Source of the DNA: Myxococcales bacterium
GTDB taxonomy: Bacteria > Myxococcota_A > Polyangia > Polyangiales > Polyangiaceae
DNA: 38,108 nt
Reading direction: 5' to 3'
NCBI GenBank assembly: GCA_021778125.1
Contig: JAJYCT010000008.1
Span: 1 to 38,108, forward strand
Made by a program: the position numbers and the translations under genes. The notes under the pieces are model-generated. The model did no database searches and was not told the origin of the DNA. It was given only the letters and a program-made list of their open reading frames with translations. Numbering within the stretch: position 1 is the first letter of the stretch; the number at the start of each line of letters is the position of its first letter. Below are positions 6,944 through 14,304 of the stretch, one piece after another.

Positions 6944-8944
6944 TCACACCCGCGCGCGACGACGGCGCCCGGCGAGGGCGAGCGCCGCCGCGACGATCGC
7001 TCCGACCGCGCCGCCGGTGGGAAGGCCGGACGACCCGGCAGCGCCCGAGGCGATCGAGCAGCCCCCGCCCCCTCCCCCGCTGCCGGATTTGCACGTCCCG
7101 GTGGTCGTGTCGCACCCGTGGCCGTTGCACGCCTTGTCGTTCGAGGCCGAGCACTGTGTGCAGCTGCCAGCGAGCGATGCCGACGCCGACGCCGGCTGGC
7201 AAGCCGGGTGAGCCGGATCCGGGCACGCGTACGTGGTGCCGGAGGCGTTGTCGCCCGTGCACCCCATGCACGCGCCCGCGTTGCCGTCGCACACGGGCGT
7301 CACGCCGCTGCACGACGCGGACGAGGCGCACCCGACGCACGACCCGGCCAGCGAGCCGCTCGTGGCGCAGGTCTGCCCCTTGGGGCACTCGCTCGTCGCC
7401 TGGCACCCGCGACACTGCTGGTTGGAGCCGCAGACCGGCGCGGGGTTGCTGCACATCGTGCCGTCGGTGCACCCGACGCACGTATCGTTCTTGGTGTCGC
7501 AGATGGCGGGCGCCGCGCAGTCGGTGCTCGCCTGGCACTGCACGCACTGGCCCTTGAGCGGGTCGGACGTGCCCGTCGCGCAGACGCCCGTCTTGCAGTC
7601 CGAGTTGCCCGCGCACGCACGGCAGGTCTTGGTGCCCGGGTCGCAGATGGGCGTCGCCGCCGGGCAGTCGGTGTCCACGGCGCACCCGACGCACTTGTTC
7701 GTGACCGCGTCGCAGTACGGCGTCGAGCCCGTGCACGCCGACACGTCCCCCGCCGTGCACTGCACGCAGGCCCCCGACGAGCAGACGGCCCGCGGGCTCG
7801 TGCAGTCGCTGTTCCCGGTGCAGGCCGCGCACGTGTCGGTCGACGTGTCGCACTTGCCGGTGCACGTCGTGTCGTCGACGCACGCGACGCACGTGCCGGC
7901 CTTGGGATCGCTCGACGACGTCGCGCAGACGGGCGTGGAGCCGTAGCAGCCGAGCGGGTTCGACTTGTCGTCGGCCGCGGTGCACAGGCGGCACGACGGC
8001 GTGGCCGGCAGCGCCTTGCAGATCGGCCACTCGGCGATGCACGCCCCGTTGGCGTTCGACCAGCCCTCGCTGACGTCGTAGCCCATGAACGGCGTGGGCG
8101 GCAGCGTCTCGCACTCGTCGGCGACCTCGTTTCCCGTGTTGGGGTCGAGCCACCCCGACGCGTTGGTGGACGGGTCGGTGATCGCCTCGATCATCTCGTG
8201 CGAGTGGGTGTCGCCCATGTCGCAGCCCCCGGCGCAGTACGGCATGACGCCGTAGGGGACGTCGTAGTTCACGTTCTGCCCGCCGACCGACACGGTGATG
8301 ACGGCGTCGAAGTGGAAGCCGCAGAAGTCCTTGCAGCTCGTGCCGGGCTTGGACCCCCAGTTGAGCGTGATCGTGTACCCGTTTGGAAAGTCGAACATGT
8401 AGAGCGACGTCACGTAGTTCTGCGCGTCGACCTCCGGCTTCGGCAGATTGCCCGCCGTGATCTGGTTCTGCAGCTCGACGCCGATGTCGGTCTGCGAAAG
8501 CGCCGTGGACGTGTTCGACGGGGTGATCGTGTAGGCCCCGCCGAAGCTCCCGCGCACGATGGTCTGGCCGGTGCCGCCCGTCGTGGGCGTGCTGTACTGG
8601 CCGAGCCAGTCCATGTACGGGCTGTTCGTGATGGTCCCGTAGAGGCCGGGCAGCGCGCCGGTCCACGCGACGACGGGCGACCCCCAGGTCACCTCGTACA
8701 CCTTCACCTGCGAGATGACCTGACCGCCGTTGTACGCGAGGCTGGGCGTGGCGAGCGGCCTGGGGGGCCGCCCGCCCGGCGGAGGCGCGGTGAGGACGGG
8801 TCGGGGGGGCGCGCCGGCGCTCTCGGACTGCCGGGCCACGCCGGTCGCCTCGGAGCCGGGACCACCGGAAGAACAGGCCATGAGAACGCCGAGGACGCCC
8901 GACACCGCGAGCGCGTTCGCGCTCTTCCAGCCACCACCAAGCAT
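6944..8944 (-). CDS. EXORDIUM/PHI-1-like lipoprotein with Cys repeats and MYXO-CTERM-like tail
   Basis: This 666-residue protein has four parts. (1) A lipoprotein signal (GVLGVLMAC, Cys24). (2) A domain at about residues 68-310 that resembles bacterial relatives of the plant EXORDIUM/phosphate-induced protein family: NSPYMDWLGQYSTP at 107-120, CKDFCGFH at 204-211, and HSHEMIEAITDP at 247-258, whose H247/H249/E250 look like a metal site. (3) About 12 short Cys repeats (residues about 318-625) of the form xxDCxxxxPxCDxxTxTCxxC. (4) A Gly run, one Cys, a hydrophobic helix and RRRRARV at the very end, as in MYXO-CTERM sorting tails processed by myxosortase. The family assignment of part 2 is from memory and moderate. 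A GGGAGG Shine-Dalgarno (8954-8949) lies 4 bases before the ATG. It is a paralogue of 28510-30642. Function is unknown; a surface or secreted protein is likely. Confidence 0.75.
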   Translation of the reverse strand: MLGGGWKSANALAVSGVLGVLMACSSGGPGSEATGVARQSESAGAPPRPVLTAPPPGGRPPRPLATPSLAYNGGQVISQVKVYEVTWGSPVVAWTGALPGLYGTITNSPYMDWLGQYSTPTTGGTGQTIVRGSFGGAYTITPSNTSTALSQTDIGVELQNQITAGNLPKPEVDAQNYVTSLYMFDFPNGYTITLNWGSKPGTSCKDFCGFHFDAVITVSVGGQNVNYDVPYGVMPYCAGGCDMGDTHSHEMIEAITDPSTNASGWLDPNTGNEVADECETLPPTPFMGYDVSEGWSNANGACIAEWPICKALPATPSCRLCTAADDKSNPLGCYGSTPVCATSSSDPKAGTCVACVDDTTCTGKCDTSTDTCAACTGNSDCTSPRAVCSSGACVQCTAGDVSACTGSTPYCDAVTNKCVGCAVDTDCPAATPICDPGTKTCRACAGNSDCKTGVCATGTSDPLKGQCVQCQASTDCAAPAICDTKNDTCVGCTDGTMCSNPAPVCGSNQQCRGCQATSECPKGQTCATSGSLAGSCVGCASSASCSGVTPVCDGNAGACMGCTGDNASGTTYACPDPAHPACQPASASASLAGSCTQCSASNDKACNGHGCDTTTGTCKSGSGGGGGGCSIASGAAGSSGLPTGGAVGAIVAAALALAGRRRRARV

Positions 8945-9092
8945 GATGCCTCCCGAGGGCCCCCGGGGAGAAAGTGCCCCGGCCCGGCCCGCAGCCGGCC
9001 CTTTGTAGCACGGCGCGGCGCCCGGACAACGTCGTGCCTTGTGGGCGCGTTACCGCTCGGCTAAAAGCTTGCGCCTCGGAGGTCACCTCACC
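8945..9092. promoter_or_regulatory. Divergent intergenic region between two lipoprotein genes
   Basis: This 148-base gap lies between divergent genes. Leftward I see GGGAGG just before the ATG at 8944 and a TACAAA box near 9005-9012 (minus strand). Rightward I see TAAAAG at 9062-9067 and a strong GGAGGT at 9078-9083. The GC-rich block around 8955-9000 can form hairpins (CCCCCGGGG), which could lie in the leftward 5' leader. Promoter calls are weak. Confidence 0.3.
9078..9083 (+). promoter_or_regulatory. Shine-Dalgarno GGAGGT fixing the start at 9093
   Basis: GGAGGT lies 9 bases upstream of the ATG at 9093. The frame is open upstream to 9039, but this site and the lipoprotein signal peptide that begins at 9093 decide the start. 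Confidence 0.7.
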
Positions 9093-10889
9093 ATGCGGTC
9101 GTACACGCTCGTCTTCGGACTCACGACTTTGCTCGCCGCCGGCGCGACGTTCCTCGCCTGCGGAAGCAGCTCCTCCAACAACCCCACCGGGACCGACAGC
9201 GGTACGGAGAGCGATAGCGGCGGCGGCGCCGACGGCAGCACGACGGACGACGGCGGCGGCACGATGGTCGACTCGTCGGTGAAGGCCGACAGCGGGACTC
9301 CGGGCCAGGACTCGGGCACGAAGGTCGACTCGGGCACCGCGGTGGACTCCGGCACGGCGCTCGTCGACGCGGCGGCGCCTCCCGGCACCCCCCTCGCCCT
9401 CTCGGCCAGCGGGTACTTCGTCTGGGCCGTGACGCCCGACGGCTACGCGGTCTACACCGACCGCCTCACAGGCTCGAACAACCCGACGCTGCACGTCTAC
9501 GCGATGCCGATCGATTCGACCGACGGCGGCGGCTCGCAGCTCCTCGCCACGCTGTCGAACGTCGCGAACCCGCAGATCGCCAACATCGGCAACGTCGTCT
9601 ACGTCTACCACGACGTCGTGACCGCCTCGGCAAAGCAGGGCCCCCACAGCCCGCTGTCGATCTGGACGTCGACCGGCGGCTGGAAGCACCTGTCGGACAC
9701 CTCGCTGACGGGGTTCTTCTACGCGTCGGCCGACGCCAGCGCGGTCATGTACCTCGACAACGTCTCGGCCGGCGTCGCCGCCACGGGTGACCTGTACGGC
9801 GCGCCCACGGCGGGGGCCACGGCCCCCACGGCGCTCGAGACCGGAATCGTCACCAACGAGATCGCCGCGGGGAAGTGCTTTCCGCGTGGCGCCTTCGGGC
9901 AGGGTACGGCGACGACGGTCGCGGCCGCGCTCTGGTGCTCCGGGACGAGCGACGCCTCCGGCGCCGCCACCGACGGCACCGTCTCGACGTGGCTCTTCGA
10001 CGTCGCCACGGGGGCGTTCTCGCACCAGGCCACCGACGTCAACGGGATGAACGGCTCGCAGCCGACCCTCGCGCTCGACACGACGGGCTCGACGCTGTTC
10101 ACCACCAAGGCGAACCAGGACGCCGTCGCGTTTGCCGTCGCCGCCGGCGTCATCACGCCGACGCCCACGACGGTCGACAGCAACGTCTTCAGCGGAATTC
10201 TGCTGCCCGACGGGAGCAAGGCCCTCTACGGCCAGGCGCCCCCCGACGGCGGCACGCCCCTGCTGCGGACCGCGGCGACGACGGCGCCGACGTCGCCGGT
10301 GACGCTCGTCTCGTCGAGCTTCGTGGGCTTCTACTCGCTCCTCTCGCCCGACAACCGGTGGCTGTACACGTTCTCGGCCCAGAACACCTCGACCGGGTTC
10401 ACCGACATGTGGCTCGCCAACACGGCGACGGCGTCGACCAGCGGCGCGCCGGTCCAGCTCAGCACCACCCAGTCGGGCGCCCTCTTCTCGTCGCCGTTCA
10501 CGGCCGACAGCAAGTTCGCGCTCTGGTACGACCCCGTCGTGCAGGGCTTCGGCGCGTTCAAGGCGACCGATCTGACGGGCACGCCCCCCACGTCGTTCTC
10601 GGTGACGAGCTCGGACGTGTGGAACGACTTCGCGCTGGGGACCACCGGCTCCAAGATCAGCTACAACGACAACTGCTCCTCGAACACGACCAACCAGCTC
10701 GCCAGCACCTGCGACATCCAGGTGGCCACGCTCGCGGCGGGCTCGACGACCGTATCGCCGACGAAGATCGTGGCGCAGGCAGACGCGAACTACTGGCCGT
10801 CGGCCGACGGCACGAAGCTCGTGTTCACGTACTACGTGGCCAAGTCGGCCAACCTGATCAACGGTCTCTACGTGGTGGCCACGCCGTAA
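9093..10889 (+). CDS. Lipoprotein with predicted TolB/WD40-like beta-propeller
   Basis: The product is 598 residues long. The N-terminus is a lipoprotein signal (LLAAGATFLAC, lipobox Cys at about residue 24). A Ser/Thr/Asp/Gly linker of about 70 residues follows (with DSGT repeats), and then about 500 residues with repeated beta-strand patterns. Several stretches read like propeller blades: SPDNRWLYTFSA, TADSKFALWYD, and near the end SADGTKLVFTYYVA, close to the PD40/TolB blade signature (xPDGxxLxF). No catalytic motif is seen. Such lipoproteins are usually periplasmic or surface binding scaffolds; the ligand is unknown. It is the first gene of a likely operon with the small lipoprotein 16 bases downstream and the MFS exporter. 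Confidence 0.65.
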   Translation: MRSYTLVFGLTTLLAAGATFLACGSSSSNNPTGTDSGTESDSGGGADGSTTDDGGGTMVDSSVKADSGTPGQDSGTKVDSGTAVDSGTALVDAAAPPGTPLALSASGYFVWAVTPDGYAVYTDRLTGSNNPTLHVYAMPIDSTDGGGSQLLATLSNVANPQIANIGNVVYVYHDVVTASAKQGPHSPLSIWTSTGGWKHLSDTSLTGFFYASADASAVMYLDNVSAGVAATGDLYGAPTAGATAPTALETGIVTNEIAAGKCFPRGAFGQGTATTVAAALWCSGTSDASGAATDGTVSTWLFDVATGAFSHQATDVNGMNGSQPTLALDTTGSTLFTTKANQDAVAFAVAAGVITPTPTTVDSNVFSGILLPDGSKALYGQAPPDGGTPLLRTAATTAPTSPVTLVSSSFVGFYSLLSPDNRWLYTFSAQNTSTGFTDMWLANTATASTSGAPVQLSTTQSGALFSSPFTADSKFALWYDPVVQGFGAFKATDLTGTPPTSFSVTSSDVWNDFALGTTGSKISYNDNCSSNTTNQLASTCDIQVATLAAGSTTVSPTKIVAQADANYWPSADGTKLVFTYYVAKSANLINGLYVVATP

Positions 10890-10905
10890 ACCAAGAGAGA
10901 CCGTC

Positions 10906-11298
10906 GTGATCCAGCGCAGAGCGAGCCGGGACCTCGCGGACCGCATCCTCGGGCTCGCGCTCGCTCTGTCGCTGACGCTCCCGGCGCTCGCCGGCTGCGA
11001 CGAGGCGCGCAAGCAGGAGTGCGATTCACTGCTGGCGGCGATGGCCCCGCTCGAGCAGGGCACGCCCTCGGCCGAGACGGTCGACGCCGTGAGCAAGCAG
11101 GTCGTGGGCTTGGCCCTCCACGACCAGCCGCTCGGCGTGTACTCGAAGAACTACCGCGCGACGCTCGACGTCCTGTCGCGGACGCTCAAGCTCAAAGCGG
11201 GCGGCCAGGCCCCCGACGGCACCGAAGACGTCATCAACCAGAACCTGAGAGAGGCGCGTACTGATCGCGCCGACGTGGCGCGTTACTGCTCGAAGTGA
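10906..11298 (+). CDS. Small hypothetical lipoprotein
   Basis: This 130-residue protein starts at a GTG, 16 bases after the previous stop, with a purine stretch AAGAGAGA before it as a weak Shine-Dalgarno. The signal peptide is clear: LALSLTLPALAGC, lipobox LAGC with Cys at about residue 31. The mature part is short, largely helical in character (QECDSLLAAMAPLEQG, then Lys/Arg-rich helices), with two further Cys. I recognise no family. Its place between a lipoprotein and an exporter gene suggests joint expression, but nothing shows a shared function. Confidence 0.7.
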   Translation: MIQRRASRDLADRILGLALALSLTLPALAGCDEARKQECDSLLAAMAPLEQGTPSAETVDAVSKQVVGLALHDQPLGVYSKNYRATLDVLSRTLKLKAGGQAPDGTEDVINQNLREARTDRADVARYCSK

Positions 11299-11302
11299 TG
11301 CC

Positions 11303-12712
11303 TTGAAGAGCCCCAGCCGGTGGGGGGTGTTCGGGGTCGTCGCCGTGGGTGTGCTCATGGCGACGCTCGACTCGTCCATCGTGAACGTGTCGCTCCCGGC
11401 CATCGCGCGGAGCTTCGGCGTCCCGCTGGGCGGCCCGATCGAGTGGGTGGTCATCGCCTACCTCGTGGCCGTGGCAGCGCTCCTGCTCACCGTGGGCCGC
11501 ACGGCCGACATCGTCGGACGCAAGGTCGTCTGGGCGACCGGCCTCGGGGTCTTCACGGTCAGCTCGGCGCTCTGCGGGGCGGCGCCCTCGCTCGGGTGGC
11601 TGGTGGTCTTCCGGGCCCTGCAGGGCCTGGGCAGCGCCGGAACGATGGCCGTCAGCCCGGCGATGCTCGTCGCGGCGTTCCCTCGCGAGCAGCGAGGGCG
11701 CGCACTCGGCCTCAACGCCGTCATCGTCGGCCTGGGCGTCAGCCTCGGACCCCCGCTCGGGGGCGTGCTCACCCAGCACCTGGGCTGGCGCTGGATCTTC
11801 TACGTGAACGTCCCGCTCGGCGTCGCCGGCGTCGTCGCGTCGATGTCCTTGCTGCCCTCCGAACGCGCCTCGGCGCGCGAGCGCGTCGACCTGGTGGGCG
11901 CCGTGCTGCTCGCCGTCGGCCTCGGCGCGCTCACGGCGGGCCTGTCGTTCGGCTCCGAGCTGGGATGGGGCTCGCCCGCGCTGCTCGGCTGCGCGGCGGT
12001 CGCCGTGTCCGGACTCGCCGCGCTCGTCGTGCACGTGCGGCGCACCGCGCAGCCGCTCGTGGACCCTGCCCTCTTCCGGCACCGCGTCTTCGCCTCGGCG
12101 TCGGCCAGCCTGCTGCTCGGATACGCGGGGACCTTCGCGATCGCCGTGCTGATGCCGTTCTACCTCGAGCAGCTCCGCGGGCTGCCGCCCGAGGAGACGG
12201 GGCTGCTCCTCTCACCGCTGCCGCTGACGATCGCGCTCGTGTCGCCGTTCACGGGCGCGCTCGCCGATCGCGCCGGGACGCGCCTGCTCGCGGCGGGGGG
12301 GATGTTCGTCGCCGCCTGCGGGCTGGTCTGGCTGGCACGCCTCGACGACGCCTCCCCGCTGCCGCGCGTCGTCGCGAACCTGCTGCTCATCGGCGCCGGA
12401 CAGGCGGCGTTCCAGCCGCCGAACAACAGCGCCCTCATGGGGGCCGCGCCGCCGGAGCGCCAGGGCGTCGCCGCGGGCCTGCTCGCGACGGGCCGCGTGC
12501 TCGGGATGAGCCTGAGCGTCGCGCTGGCCGGCGCGCTCTTCGGCGTCTTCGGCGGCGTCGAGGGAGCGCGGGTCCTGCGGGGCGGAGCGCTCTCGCGCGA
12601 CGGGACCGAGGCCTTCCTTCGCGGGATGCACGGGGCGCTGCTGGGCTGCGCCCTCGTGGCCCTCGGCGCGTCGGCCGCCGCCCTGGTGCGCGGCCGAGAT
12701 CGGCGCCCGTAG
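11303..12712 (+). CDS. MFS exporter, DHA2 (EmrB/QacA) type
   Basis: This 469-residue polytopic inner-membrane protein belongs to the major facilitator superfamily, DHA2 drug:H+ antiporter group. The first helix carries the group's signature GVLMATLDSSIVNVSLPA. Loop 2-3 has the GRTADIVGRK motif A, and helix 5 has motif C-like GLGVSLGPPLGG. The length and hydrophobic segments fit 14 helices. Family members export drugs, dyes or metabolites using the proton gradient; the substrate cannot be read from the sequence. The start is a TTG at 11303, 4 bases after the preceding stop; a GTG at 11327 is an alternative that still keeps helix 1. The tight spacing suggests translational coupling with the upstream lipoprotein. 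No EmrA-like adaptor gene is adjacent. Confidence 0.85.
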   Translation: MKSPSRWGVFGVVAVGVLMATLDSSIVNVSLPAIARSFGVPLGGPIEWVVIAYLVAVAALLLTVGRTADIVGRKVVWATGLGVFTVSSALCGAAPSLGWLVVFRALQGLGSAGTMAVSPAMLVAAFPREQRGRALGLNAVIVGLGVSLGPPLGGVLTQHLGWRWIFYVNVPLGVAGVVASMSLLPSERASARERVDLVGAVLLAVGLGALTAGLSFGSELGWGSPALLGCAAVAVSGLAALVVHVRRTAQPLVDPALFRHRVFASASASLLLGYAGTFAIAVLMPFYLEQLRGLPPEETGLLLSPLPLTIALVSPFTGALADRAGTRLLAAGGMFVAACGLVWLARLDDASPLPRVVANLLLIGAGQAAFQPPNNSALMGAAPPERQGVAAGLLATGRVLGMSLSVALAGALFGVFGGVEGARVLRGGALSRDGTEAFLRGMHGALLGCALVALGASAAALVRGRDRRP

Positions 12713-12723
12713 CGCCCGCCTCG

Positions 12724-12749
12724 GGCGTGTCCTCGGAGGGGGACACGCC
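12724..12749 (+). terminator. Perfect 9-bp stem-loop after the MFS gene
   Basis: GGCGTGTCC (12724-12732) and GGACACGCC (12741-12749) are exact complements around an 8-base loop, starting 12 bases after the MFS stop codon. No T-run follows, so a classic intrinsic terminator is incomplete. In GC-rich bacteria such stems still often mark transcript ends or protect 3' ends. Confidence 0.5.
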
Positions 12750-12780
12750 ACGGGCTCCCGGAGGTCGCCAAGCTGCGATA

Positions 12781-12786
12781 TAGCGT
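12781..12786 (+). promoter_or_regulatory. Candidate -10 box TAGCGT, 8 bases before the ATG
   Basis: The AT-rich island GATATAGCGT stands out in the GC-rich gap. TAGCGT is followed by 8 bases and the ATG at 12795 with no Shine-Dalgarno. It lies after the stem-loop, so this gene probably starts a new transcript. Confidence 0.35.
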
Positions 12787-12794
12787 GCTGCCCG

Positions 12795-14216
12795 ATGCGC
12801 CCCCGCCGGCTCGCCCTCGTCGCGCTCGCGCTGGGGACCCTCATCCTCGCGCTCTGGCGCGCGGTCTGCGTGCGGACGGGTCCCGACATCGACACCGACG
12901 CCTACGCGCACCACATGATCGCGCGCGCCATCCTCGCCGATCCCCGCGACCTGGCGGTGCACTGGGTCTGGCTCCCGCTGTTCCACTACGTGCAGGTGCC
13001 GCTGGTGGCGCTGGGGGGAACGCTCGACCAGGTGCGCTGGGGCAACGTCGTGCTCTCCGCCGCACTCCCGGTGCTCCTCTTCGAGTACGTGCGCAGGACG
13101 TCGACGTCGGCCGCGTCGCGCCTGGTCCCGGAGGCGGCCGCGCTGATCGCAGCGCTGATCGCCGCCGCGACGCCGATCGTCATGCAGATGGGCACCACGG
13201 GAGAGCCCGAGCCGCTCTTCGCGCTGCTGATGCTCGGTGCCGCCGTCGCCTTCCAGTCGGACCGGCATGGCTGGACCGCCGCCCTGCTCGGCGCGGCCGT
13301 CATCCTGCGGTACGAGGCGTGGGCGGCGCTCGGCGTCGTCGGGCTCTACGTCGTGGCCCGCCGGGGCCGGGGCTGGCTCGGTGCCGCCGTTCCGGTCGCG
13401 CTCATCCTGGCATGGGCGGCGCTCCGCCGTCCGGTCGACGGCCAGTGGTTCGCGTTCCTGCGGCAGACCAAGCAGTTCGCCAACGACGCGCTGCACCAGG
13501 ACGGCGGCGTCCTGGGCGACCTCTTCTTCTACTATCCGGTGCACACGGCCTACCGCGTGATGGGCTCGGTCCTGCCGCTCGCCGTGCTGGGCGTCGTGCG
13601 CACCGTTCGCCAGCAGGGGGTGCGGTTCGTGCTCGTGCTCGCCGCGTGCCTCGGCTTCATCTCGCTCACGTGGCTCACGCGGTCGTCGCTCGGCCTCGAC
13701 CGGCACTTCGTCTGCGTCGTGCCGCTTTACGCGACGTTCGCCGGGCAGGGGGCCGCCACGGTCGCCGACGCGGTCGCGCGCTGGACGGGGCGCCCCCTCG
13801 CCGGCCGGAGCGTCGCGGGCCTGCTGGCCGTGGCGTCGCTCGCCGGCCTGTTCGTGCAGCTCGACGTGTGGATGGGCTTCTGGCGCGGCTCGATCGCGCG
13901 CGGCTGGCCGGAGCGCCACGCCGTCGCGGCGTACCTGCAGGCCCTGCCGGGCACGCCGACCCTCTTCTGCGACGAGGCGACGATCGAGCTGCTGACCGAC
14001 ATCGACCGCCGGCGCTTCGATCGCCACTGGGTCGACGACCCGCACACGTGGGATCTGATGCGCGCGCGCGCGCGCGCCGAGGGCGTCGTGTACGTCGCCA
14101 CCTGGCGACGCAAGCTCGAGGGCCACGAGGGCGAGGGGAGCGTGACATTCACGGCGGGGGCCGCGGCCGATCACCCGGAGAGCACGGGGGTGGCGGTGAT
14201 GAGGCTTGCCCGGTAG
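12795..14216 (+). CDS. GT-C-type membrane glycosyltransferase (ArnT/GT39-like)
   Basis: The 473-residue product starts with a membrane helix (residues 5-22). The first external loop is typical of GT-C enzymes: DIDTDAYAHHMIARAIL, with acidic residues that act as the catalytic/metal site in the family. Further family-like motifs are VWLPLFHY, TTGEPEPLFALL and ILRYEAW. About 9-11 membrane segments can be counted by eye, and a short soluble tail ends the protein. GT-C enzymes transfer a sugar from a polyprenyl-phosphate donor to lipid, glycan or protein on the outer face of the inner membrane. Donor and acceptor are unknown here. The gene is followed after 88 bases by the CLC gene. Confidence 0.7.
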   Translation: MRPRRLALVALALGTLILALWRAVCVRTGPDIDTDAYAHHMIARAILADPRDLAVHWVWLPLFHYVQVPLVALGGTLDQVRWGNVVLSAALPVLLFEYVRRTSTSAASRLVPEAAALIAALIAAATPIVMQMGTTGEPEPLFALLMLGAAVAFQSDRHGWTAALLGAAVILRYEAWAALGVVGLYVVARRGRGWLGAAVPVALILAWAALRRPVDGQWFAFLRQTKQFANDALHQDGGVLGDLFFYYPVHTAYRVMGSVLPLAVLGVVRTVRQQGVRFVLVLAACLGFISLTWLTRSSLGLDRHFVCVVPLYATFAGQGAATVADAVARWTGRPLAGRSVAGLLAVASLAGLFVQLDVWMGFWRGSIARGWPERHAVAAYLQALPGTPTLFCDEATIELLTDIDRRRFDRHWVDDPHTWDLMRARARAEGVVYVATWRRKLEGHEGEGSVTFTAGAAADHPESTGVAVMRLAR

Positions 14217-14270
14217 GGGCGGAAGGCGGCCCCGGACCGCGCGAGCAGGCTGCGGGGGGCGACCCCCGCC

Positions 14271-14276
14271 TATGCT
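14271..14276 (+). promoter_or_regulatory. Candidate -10 box TATGCT for the CLC gene
   Basis: TATGCT (14271-14276) in CCTATGCTATCT is the only AT-rich island in the gap. A start about 7 bases downstream would give a leader of roughly 20 bases before the ATG at 14305. The bases just after it (14277-14292) recur exactly at 28479-28494, upstream of another gene. Confidence 0.35.
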
Positions 14277-14292
14277 ATCTGCGGGTCGGACG
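14277..14292 (+). repeat. 16-bp repeat, copy 1 (ATCTGCGGGTCGGACG)
   Basis: This 16-mer in the leader of the CLC gene is identical to 28479-28494 upstream of the EXORDIUM-like gene. Identical 16-mers by chance are expected a few times in such a GC-rich window, but both copies fall in the small intergenic fraction. It may be a shared regulatory sequence or a coincidence. Confidence 0.4.
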
Positions 14293-14304
14293 GAAACCGG
14301 CAAG

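Noticed and set aside
7000-8000. Repeated Cys codon patterns that at first look like a tandem DNA repeat or CRISPR-like array
   Set aside because: The periodicity is at protein level (four-Cys repeats of varied length). There are no identical DNA repeats with unique spacers.
6876-11096. Long minus-strand frame of about 1,400 codons spanning two genes
   Set aside because: It crosses the real lipoprotein gene in another frame and lies opposite the propeller lipoprotein. Its composition is an Arg/Gly/Ala shadow, and it has no start signal or domain.
14206-14304. Longer N-terminus for the CLC protein starting at 14206 or 14272
   Set aside because: 14206 overlaps the end of the glycosyltransferase gene, and the ATG at 14272 sits inside the probable -10 box. 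The added residues look non-coding.
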